Positions 1-13,399 of a stretch of DNA of 64,000 bases are shown here, in pieces. The stretch's first letter is position 1. Every line of letters begins with the position of its first letter. The stretch covers positions 40,726 to 104,725 of the forward strand of contig JAJKFJ010022344.1 of NCBI GenBank assembly GCA_027382625.1, given 5' to 3'. The DNA comes from Tetmemena sp. SeJ-2015 (Eukaryota > Ciliophora > Spirotrichea > Sporadotrichida > Oxytrichidae). Under the pieces are notes generated by a model. The model was not told the origin of the DNA, made no database searches, and saw nothing but the letters and a program-made list of their open reading frames with translations. A program made the translations under genes and the position numbers.

Positions 1-180
1 CTAACTATGAAAATTAACACAAATCTTAGTAGGATTAAAACATAAGTCTTTAAAATTAATAAGAGCAAGCATACTCAAATCAATCCACTTTACAAACTTT
101 ATCCAAACCACCACATTAAGATATTATTTTTAAAAAATTGAAATGATATTAGAATTACAAGTGCGTTGAGTAAACTGAGA

Positions 181-3100
181 ATGGGAACTGAGATTAGTGA
201 AATTATGGAGGCAAATGAAGAGGATGAGGAGAATGAGAGTCAATTCATAGATTTAAGAAGGAGAAATAGGGCTAATGGGTAGATGATAATGCACTTATTC
301 TATCTTGCTTATTTAATGGTGGAAGAATCAGTTGAGTATGAAAATGAGGAAAACTCTAGTAGACAAGAAGAATAGGAACATTAAAAAATGATTGAGCAGC
401 AAATGATAGGCGACAGAATTTTCTTGAGTGAGAAAAGCAGCAATAACTCTTCTTGCATAATAGCTACTGTTGACGTGGTCGCCAGCTTCTAATAGCTAAA
501 TCAAAATAAGGACAAAAAAATTGCATCTTTCACTATCACACCTGATTCTACAGAGCCATGAATAACTTCTTCATTTCTTATACCAGACTAGTTAAATCGA
601 GAAAGCAATCATAATTAGCAATCGATCACTCAAGAAATAGTCCTCATTCCTGAGTAGAATTTAGAAGTTGGAACTTAGAATCTGCAACCAAATTTCTACC
701 TTCAATATTTGTCAGAGGCTAACACAGAAATAATCAATCAAGAAAATTAGGAGGAAGATTCTTAAGTTAAAGCCAGGCCTAGTAGTCTTTTGCGAATTAC
801 AAACAGCCAGTCTTATTAGTAAACTGAAATGAGAACATATTAGACACACTCAAGCTCCGACTAAGTTGAAGTCTTTGTGATTAACTCAAACCTTTCTAAT
901 GAGAATAGTGGTTTAAACCATAAAATTGTCCTAATAAATATATTCCATTTGCATATTTAATTGGGCCGGTATCAGATTACGACGACTCATACACTCTGTA
1001 GCAAGTAAAATATGGGTCTTTTGTAAACTCAAGAACTAAAATTCTAGACTATGAGGATTACAACAGTAACTAAGATCACAAAAACACCAGATTGAACCAG
1101 CAGAATTCTTACAATAGCGATATATTCTCAAAGAGCCCTATTCAGTTCATAAGAACTTATTTAAACTTTACTTTATATAACTAGTAATCAAGAGAGAGCG
1201 AGGAGTAAATTTATGGGGATCTACCTGGGCTGGAAACTGAGGAAAATTTTAAACAGCAAGTTGATAAGGAGGCAGATTAATTTGTTCAAAGCCTATTTGA
1301 AGGAGCCTTACTACCACTAGAAAGTTTACTAATATAAGTAATAATCAACTCTTTTTAAGTTTGCATGCTTAGAAGGGAAATAAATAAACAGATAGATATC
1401 ATATTCCATTCCAGAAACTGGCTCTCTTTCATAGTCAAGTCAGCTGAGGAAATTACACTATCCGCCACCTATAAAAGCCAAAGCCCACTCAAGAAACCAA
1501 GTATAAGTCCTTCCCGCAAGAGACAAGCATCTCTAACTAAAATTAGTGCTCCAATCTCTCAAAAACAGTAGTAGCAATAATCCAATAAGACAAGAAATAA
1601 TAATAATAATCAGCAAATGTAAAAGAAATTTTCAATAAGTGCTTTGTAAATTGACTCTGAGAGAAAGAGCCATCGAAGAATAAGTTATATCTTTTGTTCT
1701 TTAGAAACTAGATGAGCTAAAATTTATCTTTACTTTATTTTCTCTGGGATAGGCAAACTTAAAGATGCCTTCTTAATTTCAAATTCAACAAACTCATTCA
1801 CAATAAAATCTAGTTCCTCTCTAAATGCTTAAGAAGAGTTCCTCTCCAGATGCCTATCTCAGAAATTAAGTGGTTAAGAGCAAAGATTAAGCGAATAAAT
1901 AATCTTTCGATATCTCATCGCTAGAGAAAGCAAGTCAGGATTTAATTTTATGATTGTATTTTATTTCAAACAGCACTATTAGCTACAAAAGAGCAACTCA
2001 AGAAACACCCTGAACAATGACAACCTACCACAATAAAACCAGATTTGCAAGTCAGTATCGGTTTTAGAGACAGGACTCGCTCAACCACTAGTTGAGTAAG
2101 ATAAGAGCAGCATCCTTAATTATCAAACTCAAACACACAATGATTATTACTTCTATATAATGAGTGTGAATAGAAACATTTGGATGATCACGCACATACT
2201 TAAGCTTAAAGCACAACCCAGATATCAAAATCTTCTCTCAGTCTTAAGAATTACAATTAACTTAAGCCGGTTAGAGTAATTACTAGATCTCCCGATCCTA
2301 TCTCTAGCTAAAACTGTTCCACTGCATAGAAAAATTCTGACTCAAAGATTGTAAGCTAACGAGCGGTTAAGCCGTAACAATAGATTGCAAGTAAAAGACA
2401 ATAGAATGATTTATAGATAAGCAAATAGAAAGTAAATGACAGTCACAGCAGGTCATATTTGTCTACTAAGAGAGAAAGCCACACTTCTTAAGATCGCATG
2501 AAGTAATCTAAATCTTAGATTCTCTCTCATCATTCAATTGACAATTATAATTTTGCTTTTATTATGGAGGCTCTAATAACTCGAAACCCCATCATCAAAA
2601 GAGGGTGAGTCTCTCTAAGAATGGATCTTTGATTTTGAAACTAACTCAAGAAATAGAGTTAATTTAGAAACGATCGTCTATTGCTAATTACACTAAGAGA
2701 GTGCCTTCTTCTCTTTCTCAATTCTAAGGATAGCCACCTTCAAAAGCCAATACTAACTTTGCTTTTTCATTATTAACTTTGAGAGCGCAGATACTAATGA
2801 TAAACTTAAGATTACTAAAAACGTTCAATTATAGAATGAGCAAGCCAATAAGATTCAAAAAAGCAAAAGCCATCTACTAATCTAAAAAACTTCAAAAGAG
2901 GAGGAAACTAGAAATACGCATGTTAAAGATAAGATCAGTTTAGATATGAGTACTATCGTCAAAAAAGTAGAGACTTAAGCAGCTGGTATAGCTTAACAGC
3001 AAATAATTACTAGTGAATTCTAGAGTAATTAAAGTTAAAATATTGCCTCTGAATCCAATAACCACCCTCAGCTGGTTATAAAAGATTATTCCTTAAATTC

Positions 3101-6100
3101 AAACTAAATGACAGATTAAAGTTAATCAGCCTCTGAACTAAGCTTAGCTTAGAAAAATGAGACTTTAAATACTAAGTTTACAGCTTCATAATTAAATTTT
3201 AAGCTTCGAGGGGAAACCAATAGTCATCGTTCCTAAAGCAGTCAGTTCAGAAATTATAGAAGAGTGAGCATAACTCCTCTTCCTCAAACAATCAAAGTAA
3301 ATCCATGTCTGGTTTGTCTTCTATAACAACTAATTTTAAGCAGAGAGCAGAAGATTAAATTCGCAGTAAGAAGGAAGAGTAGAGCAGACTCAAATCAATT
3401 GAGATGATTAATGCTTTTGTAAATCGACTTGACTACTGAACTAGCAAACAGAGTCAAGTCTCAAATTCATAAGTGCCAAATTCAAAAGCCGTCTAAAAGA
3501 AAGACTAAGTCAAAATTTAGGGAAACAGTGGGCAGAGAGACAATTCAACATCCAGCAAGTACTATTCTAGTAGGAGCTAGAATAGATCTTCATAAGATGA
3601 TAAGCCCTATTTAATTTATTCGGCCAAACGAGGCAGTTACCAGCCCATTCATTGTAAAGTAGAAGAAGTCAAATTGGATGCTGATTAGAAAGAGAAGTTC
3701 TCTAAGTCACTGCACGACAAAGAATTCGAGGTAAGTTTAAAATAATAAAGAGTGATAATTTTAGAACCTCATAAATAGTTTGCGAAGTGAATACAAAGGA
3801 CTGTTCCAACCTTCTATTTCAGATAAAGACTCCTGAATCTTAAATTATTTGCTAAAGTATGGATGAGTTAGCTTATCTCTACAAAATGAATGATCTTGAT
3901 TTCGGATAAAGCAATCAATCTTAATTAAATTATAAGGATAAAGTAAAATGTTTTCACTAAGTCAAAGAGTACTCCAAGATTTAGAGTCTCACAAGCGAGA
4001 GAAGCCACAGCCCAAGCATGCACTTTTTAACATACTTTCTAAAAATCCTAGTGCAGGTAGCTTCCAGACCAAGAACTTCGTGGCCACTCAAATTGGAAGG
4101 AGTTCTCAGCGATTGGAGCCGATTAAACCTTCTCACAGTATTAATCCTAGCTTCTTATTTACCAATAGCAAAATTTAAATGATAAATATGACTAAATAAG
4201 ATTTGATTGGAGTCAAGACTGCATGGAGACAAGAGTTAACTTGAAATGGGATCGACTCTGCAGTAGTCGAGCTAAGACACAACTACAGCTTAGACTTATG
4301 AAGTTCTCCAATCTCATAAATCCAATACCTAAATGAGCAAAAGCAAATCGAATATGAATATATCAGGAGCTGATTCAACTGCCCAACTATTGAACTCAAA
4401 GAACAAAGCAACAATATTTATTATCAGGTTATAACTTATTTTTAAGCTGCATTTAACTCATTCATCAATGGCACTCAAAATCTTCCTAAAGTGCTTTAGA
4501 AAGTCAAAAATACTTCGTCTTTGAATGCACTCTAGATCTCTAAGTCTGCTGCCTCTTTAGGCTTAAACCCCAACAATAATTAAATGCTGTCACCTATCAC
4601 TCACTAAAGCAGGATGAGCAGTCTGTAATGAGTAACTAGAGTCCTAACAAAGAGAGTGACACCACTCTTGACTAGGTGGCCCAGAGAACTCATCTTTCTA
4701 TTAGCAAGTAAGGCAGCAATTTAAATACGAGACACAAGTCACTGAGGGACAACAACTCCTCCTACATCAAACTGCAGGTTGGAGTTAAGAATTTGTAAGT
4801 ATTATTTAATCAGGACACCGATGGGCGTCTATCCTTTAAGTAGGGATTCCACAAGAATGTATTCTTCCCTCTCATAAATCAGAAGCACCAATTAGAGAAC
4901 TAGATCAAATAACAGTTACCAGTCTAGGATGATAGCTTGATGCCTGCTCTTATTTAGCTGCAGAAAGTGCAAACTACTCTAAGGCCTCCATCAATGAAAA
5001 CGAGATGTCATTCACAAAATAATTAAACTCTCAAGATATCTCTTATTCTAAGATATTGATTGTTCTCGAACCACCCGGTGTACTAGGACTTCGAGCATAA
5101 AATGCACGATTATCTCTAGCAGGATAAAATTGATCAGGCTATTGAGCAACTTCAGCATGAGCTCAAGGATGACCCTTCACTTCAGATAGTGGAAGCTTTT
5201 TAAAACTCAACTCTCTTCCAAGACCTAGTGGCCAGTAGTGGTGGCGAAGTAGAAGACCAGGGAAGAGTGTATAACCTGCGAGATGCAAGAGATCTGTATG
5301 ACTACATCAACAGGGAGATCCAAACCAAAGAGAAGGTAAAGCAGTTTATAATATATTTGTGAAGGTGTACGACTAAGATGATGCACTGTAGTAATAGACT
5401 GGCTATAATAGAAGACAGATAAAGTACCTGTTCAGCAACTTGATAGAGCGGTAGTTCGAGCAGTAGATGAAGCCCGAGTATGAGAAGATGTTTCAAAACG
5501 ACCTGTTTAAACAGACAGCTCAAGCAGGACTACGAGATCCAGCAGAGCCTCCTCAAGAAGCAGAAGAAGCTCGACCTTCTCGATCCAGATATCTTAAAAC
5601 TGCTCTATGTTATTTTTAGAGTAGGTGAGGCGATACTACTAGGAGAGCAAGTCCCACAAGTTCGTGCAAGCGCAGGAGGACGAGCTCAAGAACAGGATCA
5701 TCGACTTCGCTCGCAGCCTCGAAGATGGACAAGAACAAGGACTACGAGCAGCTACGCCACAAGTTCAACCTCACCTTCAACTTTAAGCACGACACCAAAA
5801 TTTAATAGGGGGAGCTCACGGCTAAGCAGAAAGCTAAGTAACAGGTCAAGAAGTTCATGCAACAGCAGCAGAAGATAAATGACGAGCTCAATATCATTGA
5901 CCAGTCGGACTTCCTCAAGACTGGAAGTGTCAAGAGCTAGAAAGAGCAAGAAAATAGGAGACAGGAATAGGGTCAGTAGAAGCAAGATATGGGCGAACTA
6001 GGTGGTGAGAAGGACGTGGAGAGGTACTACCTAAATAAGGACAACTACAAGGATGACTTGCCTTTCGACCTCTACAACATGGTTTCCCTCGCCAAGCGCA

Positions 6101-7156
6101 TCGATTTCAAGCACAAACGGGACCTTAAGTCTGAAATATAAAAATATTATATTATTAAGTTATCAGACATCACGAAGGAAATTATAAAGGGAAAGTTCGA
6201 CGACCACATAGAGATGAAGGACATCCAAGACTTGGCCAGGAAGCACCTCCCTAAGGAAGTAATAGAGGAAGAAGGCCACTTTTACATCCACAGCGCAGCT
6301 GATAATAAACTCACACCTACTTAGAAACCAAGAAAGTTTAAACAGATAAAGTAAGGAGGAATGTTAGGAGCAAGAGTGCAATCTTTAGGAGACTTTAAAA
6401 CAGCCTAGTCCAAATAGCTATAGCAAATGCAACAGAGTGGGTCAGATAACTTCAATCAGCAGCAGTGGGTTCTCTGCTCTTGAAGAGAAAACAGAGACGA
6501 CAGGCTAATTGAAGACCAACTAGAAGTATAATAAGTGGTTCATCAATGCCAACCATCGCTTTATGAAAGAGATTGACCTCAACAAACAGCCAGGAGTCAA
6601 AGTCTTTGACGCCACCAAGTACCAGAACCTACTTGAGCTAAAGAAGTCAGGCTTCATCCCTTACTTCAAGTTTGGCAAGTACTCCCAATACTATCTTATT
6701 TATTACGAAATAAAGCAAGACTAGGCACTGAAGGATGCTATGCAGAAATATAAGCTGCTCCAAAACTAACTCAAGAGGAACGAAGTAGCATTGGTGTATA
6801 AGGAATACCTCAGCTAGAAGAAGGGAGGAGACAAGTTCCTTCCAAACTACCTGGCAAAGCTGAAGCATCAGAGAGTAAGCAGCAAAGATAGGAAACAGAG
6901 GGAGAGAGAAGAAGCCCAGCAGAGCATGAACAGCACTGGCAAAGCATTCGCACAGAGGCATGGCTCTTGGGATCAAGGAGTGTAGAGTATCAATGAGGCC
7001 CCTGTCGAGGATGAGATGCTGGAGACGAGCTTGGGCTTTGAAATAAGTGATGGCTATGCAACTGCAGACAGATTAGGCTTTCAAATAAACAAGAAAACCA
7101 AAATGAGAAGGGCCAGTAGGATATCTGCAAGAACTGAAGGAGATATTGCTATTTGA
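181..7156 (+). CDS. large low-complexity Q/S/N/K-rich protein region, unrecognised
   Basis: Open for most of its length only with TAA/TAG as Gln. The first ATG of a long frame is at 181 and the last frame ends in TGA at 7154. The N-terminal two thirds are Ser/Asn/Gln/Lys-rich with no domain I recognise. The part from about 4.7 kb is more ordered: charged, helical and coiled-coil-like stretches, for example a block rich in K, Q, E and D around 5.4-6.2 kb and a basic tail near 6.5-7.1 kb. Short GT..AG introns are plausible near 3733, 5337 and 5608. The frame breaks several times without an obvious intron, at 5511-5518 (tandem ACAG), near 5720 and near 6465, and there is an in-frame TGA at 559. 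It could be one gene with undetected IESs and sequence errors, or two or more genes. No function is assigned. Confidence 0.45.
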
Positions 7157-7273
7157 TTTTAACTTGTTTCTTGCTAGAGATTATTTCTTGATTAAAAAGG
7201 AGCTTCTTTTTAAAGGTAGACTGATTATAAATGTGAACTTTTGATAGAAGAAATCGAAATTATAAAAACAAAT

Positions 7274-9756
7274 ATGAGTGATTCCCAACTGAGCAACTCA
7301 GCTTCCTCATATTTCTCTTCCAACTCCCACTCAGGCCAGAAATTAAAAAATGGCACTCAGGGATATGTGTAAGACTCCACTTAGGGTAAGATTAAAGACA
7401 AACTGTAATTATTATTTGTACATCTCTTCTCTCGCATTTGTTGTGGATAGCTAAATTAACAGATTTTAGGGACAGTGACTGTGACCCCGTATGACTAGGA
7501 TGGAAGCGAGTCGAGGAAACATAACCAACAGACATTGGTCTAGAAGGTTTTTGCCAAGTTACTTTCTGATCAAGAAAATAAGTACTGCTTTGACTGTGGT
7601 AAGATTATCGAGGTCTTAGTAAAGTTAACATTTATCCTTCTATATAGGGAATGATAATCCGACTCATGTGTCTATAAACTTGGGTATTTTCTTGTGCTTC
7701 AATTGCGGAATGTGCATCCACAGACTTCACTATGGAGTGGAGATTTCTTTCATCAAGCCTATTGATTCAGAGCAGTGGAGCCACCAGTAACTTCGAGTGC
7801 TCATTAAATCTGGAAATAAGCCTCTCAAGGATTTCATCGAGTTCTACGACCTACACAGTGAGCCAGTGTAGAAGCGCTACAACTCCCAAGCTGCCTAGTT
7901 CTACAGAGACAGAGTAAGTAATCTTAACTGGATTTATCTTTCTTCTTAGTTACGAGCCAGTATTGAAGTGCAACCTTTCACCAAAGAGAAACCCAGTTAC
8001 GATCAAGGCAGGAAGCAGGTGGCTATGATTACAACTCCCCAGCCAGTTCTCTATCACGATCTCAGCTGTAAATTATCTTTTCACTATAACTTACAGATAG
8101 AGATATCATACTTATTAGGATGTATGTGAGCTACTTTTTTTAATCATTCAAGAACTATTTGACCTTGAGAATCTGTCGCTTATAGAGGGCAACACTCCAC
8201 TCTATCAGCGATTTGATATGCACTTGTCTGACCTAGAAAGAGCCAACTCTCAAATCTACTTCCAAAATTCTACTTTACTTTAATTAGCAGGCTGCTCCCA
8301 AGGACTAACAACCGATGAATACCAATCTGCCACCTCTGATGCCAGTAGTGAACGAGCCTTACTGCGGAGAGGGCAACGGCAACATTTCAAACGAGGACTA
8401 CATCCTGCTGATAAACAAGCTGAATGAGTTCGCAGACAACACCTACACTTTTGGTGAGAGCATATTCAAAAAGATAGAGGAAGTAGGAAACATCAACGAG
8501 AAGATTAAGGTCACTGCAGATAAGTTGGTTATCAAGGGAAGTGAGCTGAGCAACAACATTTTCAAGAAGACGAGAGAAAGCATCACACAGATAAACTAGA
8601 GTTCTAAGATCACTCAACTCAAAGAGAAGGCATCCGATAAGCTGTCCACCATAGGAGGCAAGATATGGGGTGTAAGCATATTGATGAGTGTAATTCAATT
8701 TGTAGTTCTTTGGGCAAGGAGCAGCAAATGCAGATGCCAAAAAGGAAGCAGATAAATAGCAAGCCAATAAGAATTAGCTATCCATCAACCAAGCATAGCA
8801 GCAACACTCCATGTTGAAGCACGCTTAAAGTCTCCCTCCTTAGAATACATCTCATCTCCAGAATAATTAAGGGCTTGCAACTTAAGCTTCATTAGCATCT
8901 TAATCTCATAACACCTCAACACTCCATTAAAGGAGGGACTCAAACACCAAACTTACATACATATTTTAAAATATAGCTTTTTATTCTGATGTATTTTTGA
9001 ACTTCCTCAGTAAATCTAATAATCCAGTAAGCTACAACAAGAAGAGACCAAGCAAGTTAGCAGGTAGCTTGAGAATGAGTTTGAAATTAAAGCCTCTCAA
9101 ATGGAAATATTGTACCAGCAGCAGCTTCTAAGTCAAGTCTAAGCAGGTCAGTCCCAAAAGATAAAGTCCAGCTTTGTTCAGAGAAATGACACCCAAGTCT
9201 AAAATCAAAGCATAAGAAACGGAGATAAGGGAGCAAGTGCTAATAGACAGTCTAATGCTGGAAATTTATTTGCTGGACTTAACATCTCAAACAAGGGTGG
9301 TCTTGGCTAGGCTGGCTCAGGAAGTACTCTCAGTAATCTCAACCCTGTTAAAGTCACTGAGAATCCACTAATGCCTTCTCAGGTTAGTAATTAACAGACT
9401 ATGACAATATATTTTATTTTGGCAGGACTATGATAGGCTAGTAGCCTTACAACTCACCAGCCAAAAGTAATAGTCTAGTTCTGAATTTGCAGAAATCTAC
9501 AGCTGCCACATCTAGTAATCAAAGTGCAAAGCAGAACCTAAATCTTCTTCACTTCTAAGACAATCATGCATCTGGTGGTAATACTAATATTTTGAGGCAG
9601 TCAAGTGAGATTGTTTCAAGTGCAGCTGGCAACGCGATAAACAGTTTCCTAGTGAGTGGGGCAGGTGGGCCTGGCTAAGCAGTAGTAATAAGTTAAGACA
9701 ATAATTCAATTGATTATGGAGTAGTAGCTTAAGAAGATAATCAAACTCAATTGTGA
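7274..9756 (+). CDS. ArfGAP-domain protein (Arf GTPase-activating protein)
   Basis: Expected to stimulate GTP hydrolysis on Arf-family GTPases in vesicle coat cycling. The ArfGAP zinc finger is visible after splicing a 49-nt intron at about 7600-7648: CFDCG followed by GNDNPTHVS, then the second Cys pair in FLCFNCG, then IHR and the SFIKPIDSEQW stretch. This gives the CX2C-X16/17-CX2C spacing and the conserved arginine. A second clean intron (36 nt) follows at about 7914. The C-terminal half is Gln/Ser/Asn-rich with helical stretches (NKLNEFADNTYTFGESIFKK, then KEADKQQANKN), as in the long tails of ArfGAP1/3 relatives. Further introns lie near 7385, 8070, 8670 and 9384. The gene ends in TGA at 9754. 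It is one of the cleanest genes in the window, and its 3' end lies about 55 bp from the TOP3B breakpoint. Confidence 0.88.
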
Positions 9757-9809
9757 AGCTTAATATTTTATTATAGTTCTCTGAAATATTATGGATTTTT
9801 TAGAATTGA

Positions 9810-9818
9810 TTCCTTCAA
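9810..9818 (-). repeat. pointer-like 9-nt repeat, TOP3B N-part breakpoint
   Basis: Read on the minus strand this is TTGAAGGAA, inside the codons for V-E-G at the point where TOP3B homology ends. The identical 9-mer occurs on the plus strand at 15084-15092, where TOP3B homology resumes. Confidence 0.85.
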
Positions 9819-12800
9819 CGATTTTGATCTACTTGACATCAACTTGCTAACATAATTTATTTATAAGATGCTGGCCTTTGTGATATAGTGGGATCTCTTT
9901 GTCAGCAGCTAGCATCCAGGGCATGATCTCTAAGAATCCATGATCAATCAAGATTTGACCCTTAAGCTTGAAGAACTCACTAGAGCCTACTCTGTCTGGA
10001 TCCATGTCAACTTAGAAAAGCACCTTCACTTGATCGTATTAAGCATCAGGCGAGATAGATGCGAAGAAGTTCCTAGCAATGAAGTTATAAAGCTTCCATT
10101 CTTATAATAACCATTGTAATTTATTCTCTGTCGTAGAGGTCGTCTCTGTTTGCACTCTTAACAGGGGTGATTGGAGGATGATCACCGTTGTCTACTCCTT
10201 TCTTGGGATTTACTTTACCTCCTTTAAGCAGCTTTGTAGCATAGGAGCCCCACTCAGAATTAGACTGATGCGTTTGAAGGATCTCATTGAAATTGAAGTT
10301 GGCTGAGTAAGTGGTGGATTCAGTTCTTGGATAAGTAACATAGCCTCTCAAATAGAGATGCTCAGCAACTTTCATGGTCTCATGTGCACTCATTCCAAAA
10401 GTTTAAGAAGCAACTTTCAGCATCTTCACAGTATTCAAACCTTAAGGCTTGCCCTAAACAGCCTTCTACTTCTTCACTTCAACAACCTCTGCAGTATTAA
10501 TACTTTAGATTCTTGAGTGAATGATATTCACAACTGATCTCTCATAGATCTTTCCTCTCGCCCATTTCAAAGAATATGCTTTACCACTTCTATCTCCAAT
10601 CACAGCTTCCAAAGACCAATGAGGCTCAGGGATGAATTTCTTAATTTTCTCAGCTTGGTCAACGCAAAATCCTAGAGTCGGAGTCTGGCAAGGTCCATAG
10701 GTTATCATTCTAATTTGAGATTATCCTCTGAGGAGGTGCTAAAAGTGATGAGTCTGGTATCTTGAGAAAGCAACACCTATCTTAAGGTCCATTACTTATC
10801 TAGCGTCCACAGAAACACTCTCGTTGTAACTGGGCTCTTGCTTCAAACCATCGAAAGCGGCTTGTATATCTTTGAAAATATTTTAAGAAATATATCCTTC
10901 TTAGGGAATAGAGGAAAATTTGGCTCTAAAAACTCTTTGTCTCTTTGATCTGGGGATATTTCTCCTGCAAATATCTAGAACCTTCAAAACAAATGTTCTC
11001 TCCCTCTTTGTCGCAATCCAACCATAGAACTACAAAGTCTACCCCAGAACTAACTGATTATAGATGCCTAGCTATAGTTCTACTTGAATTATCTAGCTTT
11101 CTTATAGTTGGAGCATCAAAGAGCTTTATAGGATTCACTCCTCTATCCTGGAAGTTAGGAGGGAAGTCTCTGTTGTAGACATGGCCAGCTACTGATGTGA
11201 CTCTGAATGTAGCAGTCATTCCTTTGAAATTTCCCTTGAAGGCATAAATGGGAATAGACTTTGAGATCCCCTACTTTTTGGTAAAGTTGTTAGAAAGAGC
11301 TTCTGCAATTGATAAGGCAATAGATGGCTTCTCAGCTACCATCATTACAACGCAAGGACTATTTACTCCTTCATCTCTTGGGCCTTGAGCGTAGTTCAGG
11401 TTTGAGATCTCATTGAGATCCAATTATGCCATCTCCTTATCTTCCTCTTCCATTTCCTTAATCCTTCCCTAATAGTCATAGCGATCTCTCTTGCCACCTT
11501 TATCTCTTCGGTCTTCCTTTAGATTAGACTCAGTTCGAGGATTTTCTTTTTCTACTTTTCTTTAAGGTTTATAGTCCTTCTCGGTAGTGGTTCTCTCACT
11601 TCTATAGCCTTTTTGTTCTCTGATCTAGTTGGTTCTCTTTGTCTCATCCTCATCATTTCCATCCTCTTACTCGTCCATCATATGCTGCCCATCTTTACCT
11701 CTTTTAGGAGCCTGCTTATAAGGGTCCTCTCCCTTGTCCCGCTAAACCTACTTTGGCTTATCTTCTCGTTTTTGAGAGTATTTTGTATCTTGTCTACTGC
11801 TTCTATCATCGTCCCTATTTTACCGAATTGGATCTATCTAAGGCTTGTCCTTGCTGCTAGTGTCTACAATCTTCCTGCTTGAAGATATCACAGAGGATGT
11901 AGTTGTCATTGAAGTATTACTGTGAGTATTCGTGTCCATTTCATCGTAGTATCCAGTGGTGTAGTTCTACTAATTATACTCATCGTTCTCCAATCCATAA
12001 TCAACCTCATCGTAATAGTCATTCTTGTTCTTCCTATCTCCATAGGAATCCGCGAAGTAGTAATCATTTGAGTTTTCATAGCCATAATCGTCATTTCCAT
12101 AGTCGTCTCTTCCCGAACCTCTGTAGTAGTAATCATCATTCCTCGCTCATCTACTATACTACTCTCTGCTCTAATCGCTTTGAGTATAGTATTTATCTTA
12201 ATAACCCCTTTGATAATCATCTCTGGGCTACTTGTCTATTCCTCTTTATTGATCAGAATACTGCTTACCACCGTACTTATCTTGATAGGAGTCTCTGTAA
12301 TTTTGATTAGTATATCCACTATAGCCCCTCTGATCCTAATAGCCTGAATCTCTATTTCTGTTGTAAGAAGCCAATAAATTAAATGATTACACCTCTTCGT
12401 TGTAGCTTTAACCTTTTGGCTGATATTAAGTGCTATACCCTCCCTTTTGATAGCTTTTCTGCTCCTCTGATTCTCAAATTAAATTAATTCAGTTTTTATA
12501 TCGGATTCTCTGTGATAATCTCTTGCTTAATATTGAGGCTAGGAGGTTGTTTAAGGAATCTATTCTGGTTCTGGATTTTTATTCTTTGGAAGAAATGCTG
12601 TAGAAGCAGTATTCATCTTGGGTTGATATTTTGGCTATGATGGAGTAGAATCTTGAATATCAGTCTGCATTACTACCTGCCTGTGGCTTGAAGTAGGTTA
12701 GTATGAGGATTCCTATTGCTTGGGCTGATATTTGGGTTGATATTGAGACTGCTGAGAAGACATGTTCCCGCCACTTATTTGCTAGTTAGCCTCATTTTGA

Positions 12801-13241
12801 TTGCCCTTTGAAGTGTAAGTAGTCTCAGGGTATTTGGAATAAGAAGTCTACGATTTGGAATAGTTCGACTGCTGGTTTGCTGTTTCGCGGCCATAGTCAG
12901 CTCTCTCATCGTAGTAGTTGCCGTACTCCTCACCATAATAGTCAGCTTCTTAATAGTAAGGGTCCTATTAAACTCACCACATTCGTAAATAATGACTTCT
13001 ATAGTATGAGCTAGGTTTAAGATTGGCCTCCTTAGCCCATAGTTGATCCTTGATTCTGATAGCTATCTCCTCCCTACCCTCTTGGCTGATAGTTCACTTG
13101 GCTGTGAGTACCTCCTCTAGAACTTCCTCCGCCTCTGCTGCTGCCTCTGTAAGAGCCACCTCTTCCTCTTCTGTTAGTAGAAGCAGAAGATGAACCACCT
13201 CCTCCTCCACCTCTGTTGTTATTATATCTTTGCCTGTACAT
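9810..13241 (-). CDS. TOP3B: DNA/RNA topoisomerase III beta, N-terminal part of a split gene
   Basis: Type IA topoisomerase that cleaves one strand through a tyrosine and passes another strand. The Toprim domain begins with [17 protein letters not shown] (about 11.3 kb), followed by the metal-binding DCDKEGENI. The catalytic tyrosine lies in [11 protein letters not shown] (about 10.3 kb), after the typical [13 protein letters not shown] stretch, and [10 protein letters not shown] follows. An N-terminal extension of roughly 600 residues, from the ATG at 13239-13241, is rich in Gly, Tyr, Gln and Asn with an RGG-rich start; the reading frame appears to run into the catalytic part. The protein breaks off after [20 protein letters not shown] and QIKIVEG, before the LTEA..LI..MEKHGIGTDASIP region that every family member needs. 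That missing part is on the opposite strand from 15084. Below 9810 the sequence turns AT-rich and non-homologous. Confidence 0.9.
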
Positions 13242-13399
13242 CTTTTGTGTTTAATTCGTATTCTATAATAATTCTAACTCACACTCAAAGATTTACTCAT
13301 TAGACTTGCACGATTTAAATATGAGCAGAGTAAGAAAGTTCATTAACTTATCTTGAAATTAAGAAGGATATTTGATGATAAAGGGCTTGATGCTGGTGG

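Noticed and set aside
1365..1571. Many ORFs of 60-100 codons under the standard code along the window
   Set aside because: They are fragments of longer frames interrupted by TAA/TAG (Gln in this organism) or shadows on the opposite strand of the genes listed.
9706..9809. Continuation of the TOP3B frame to a TGA at 9706-9708
   Set aside because: After the 9-mer the codons lose all similarity and become AT-rich, and they overlap the end of the ArfGAP gene. This is best read as non-coding germline DNA.
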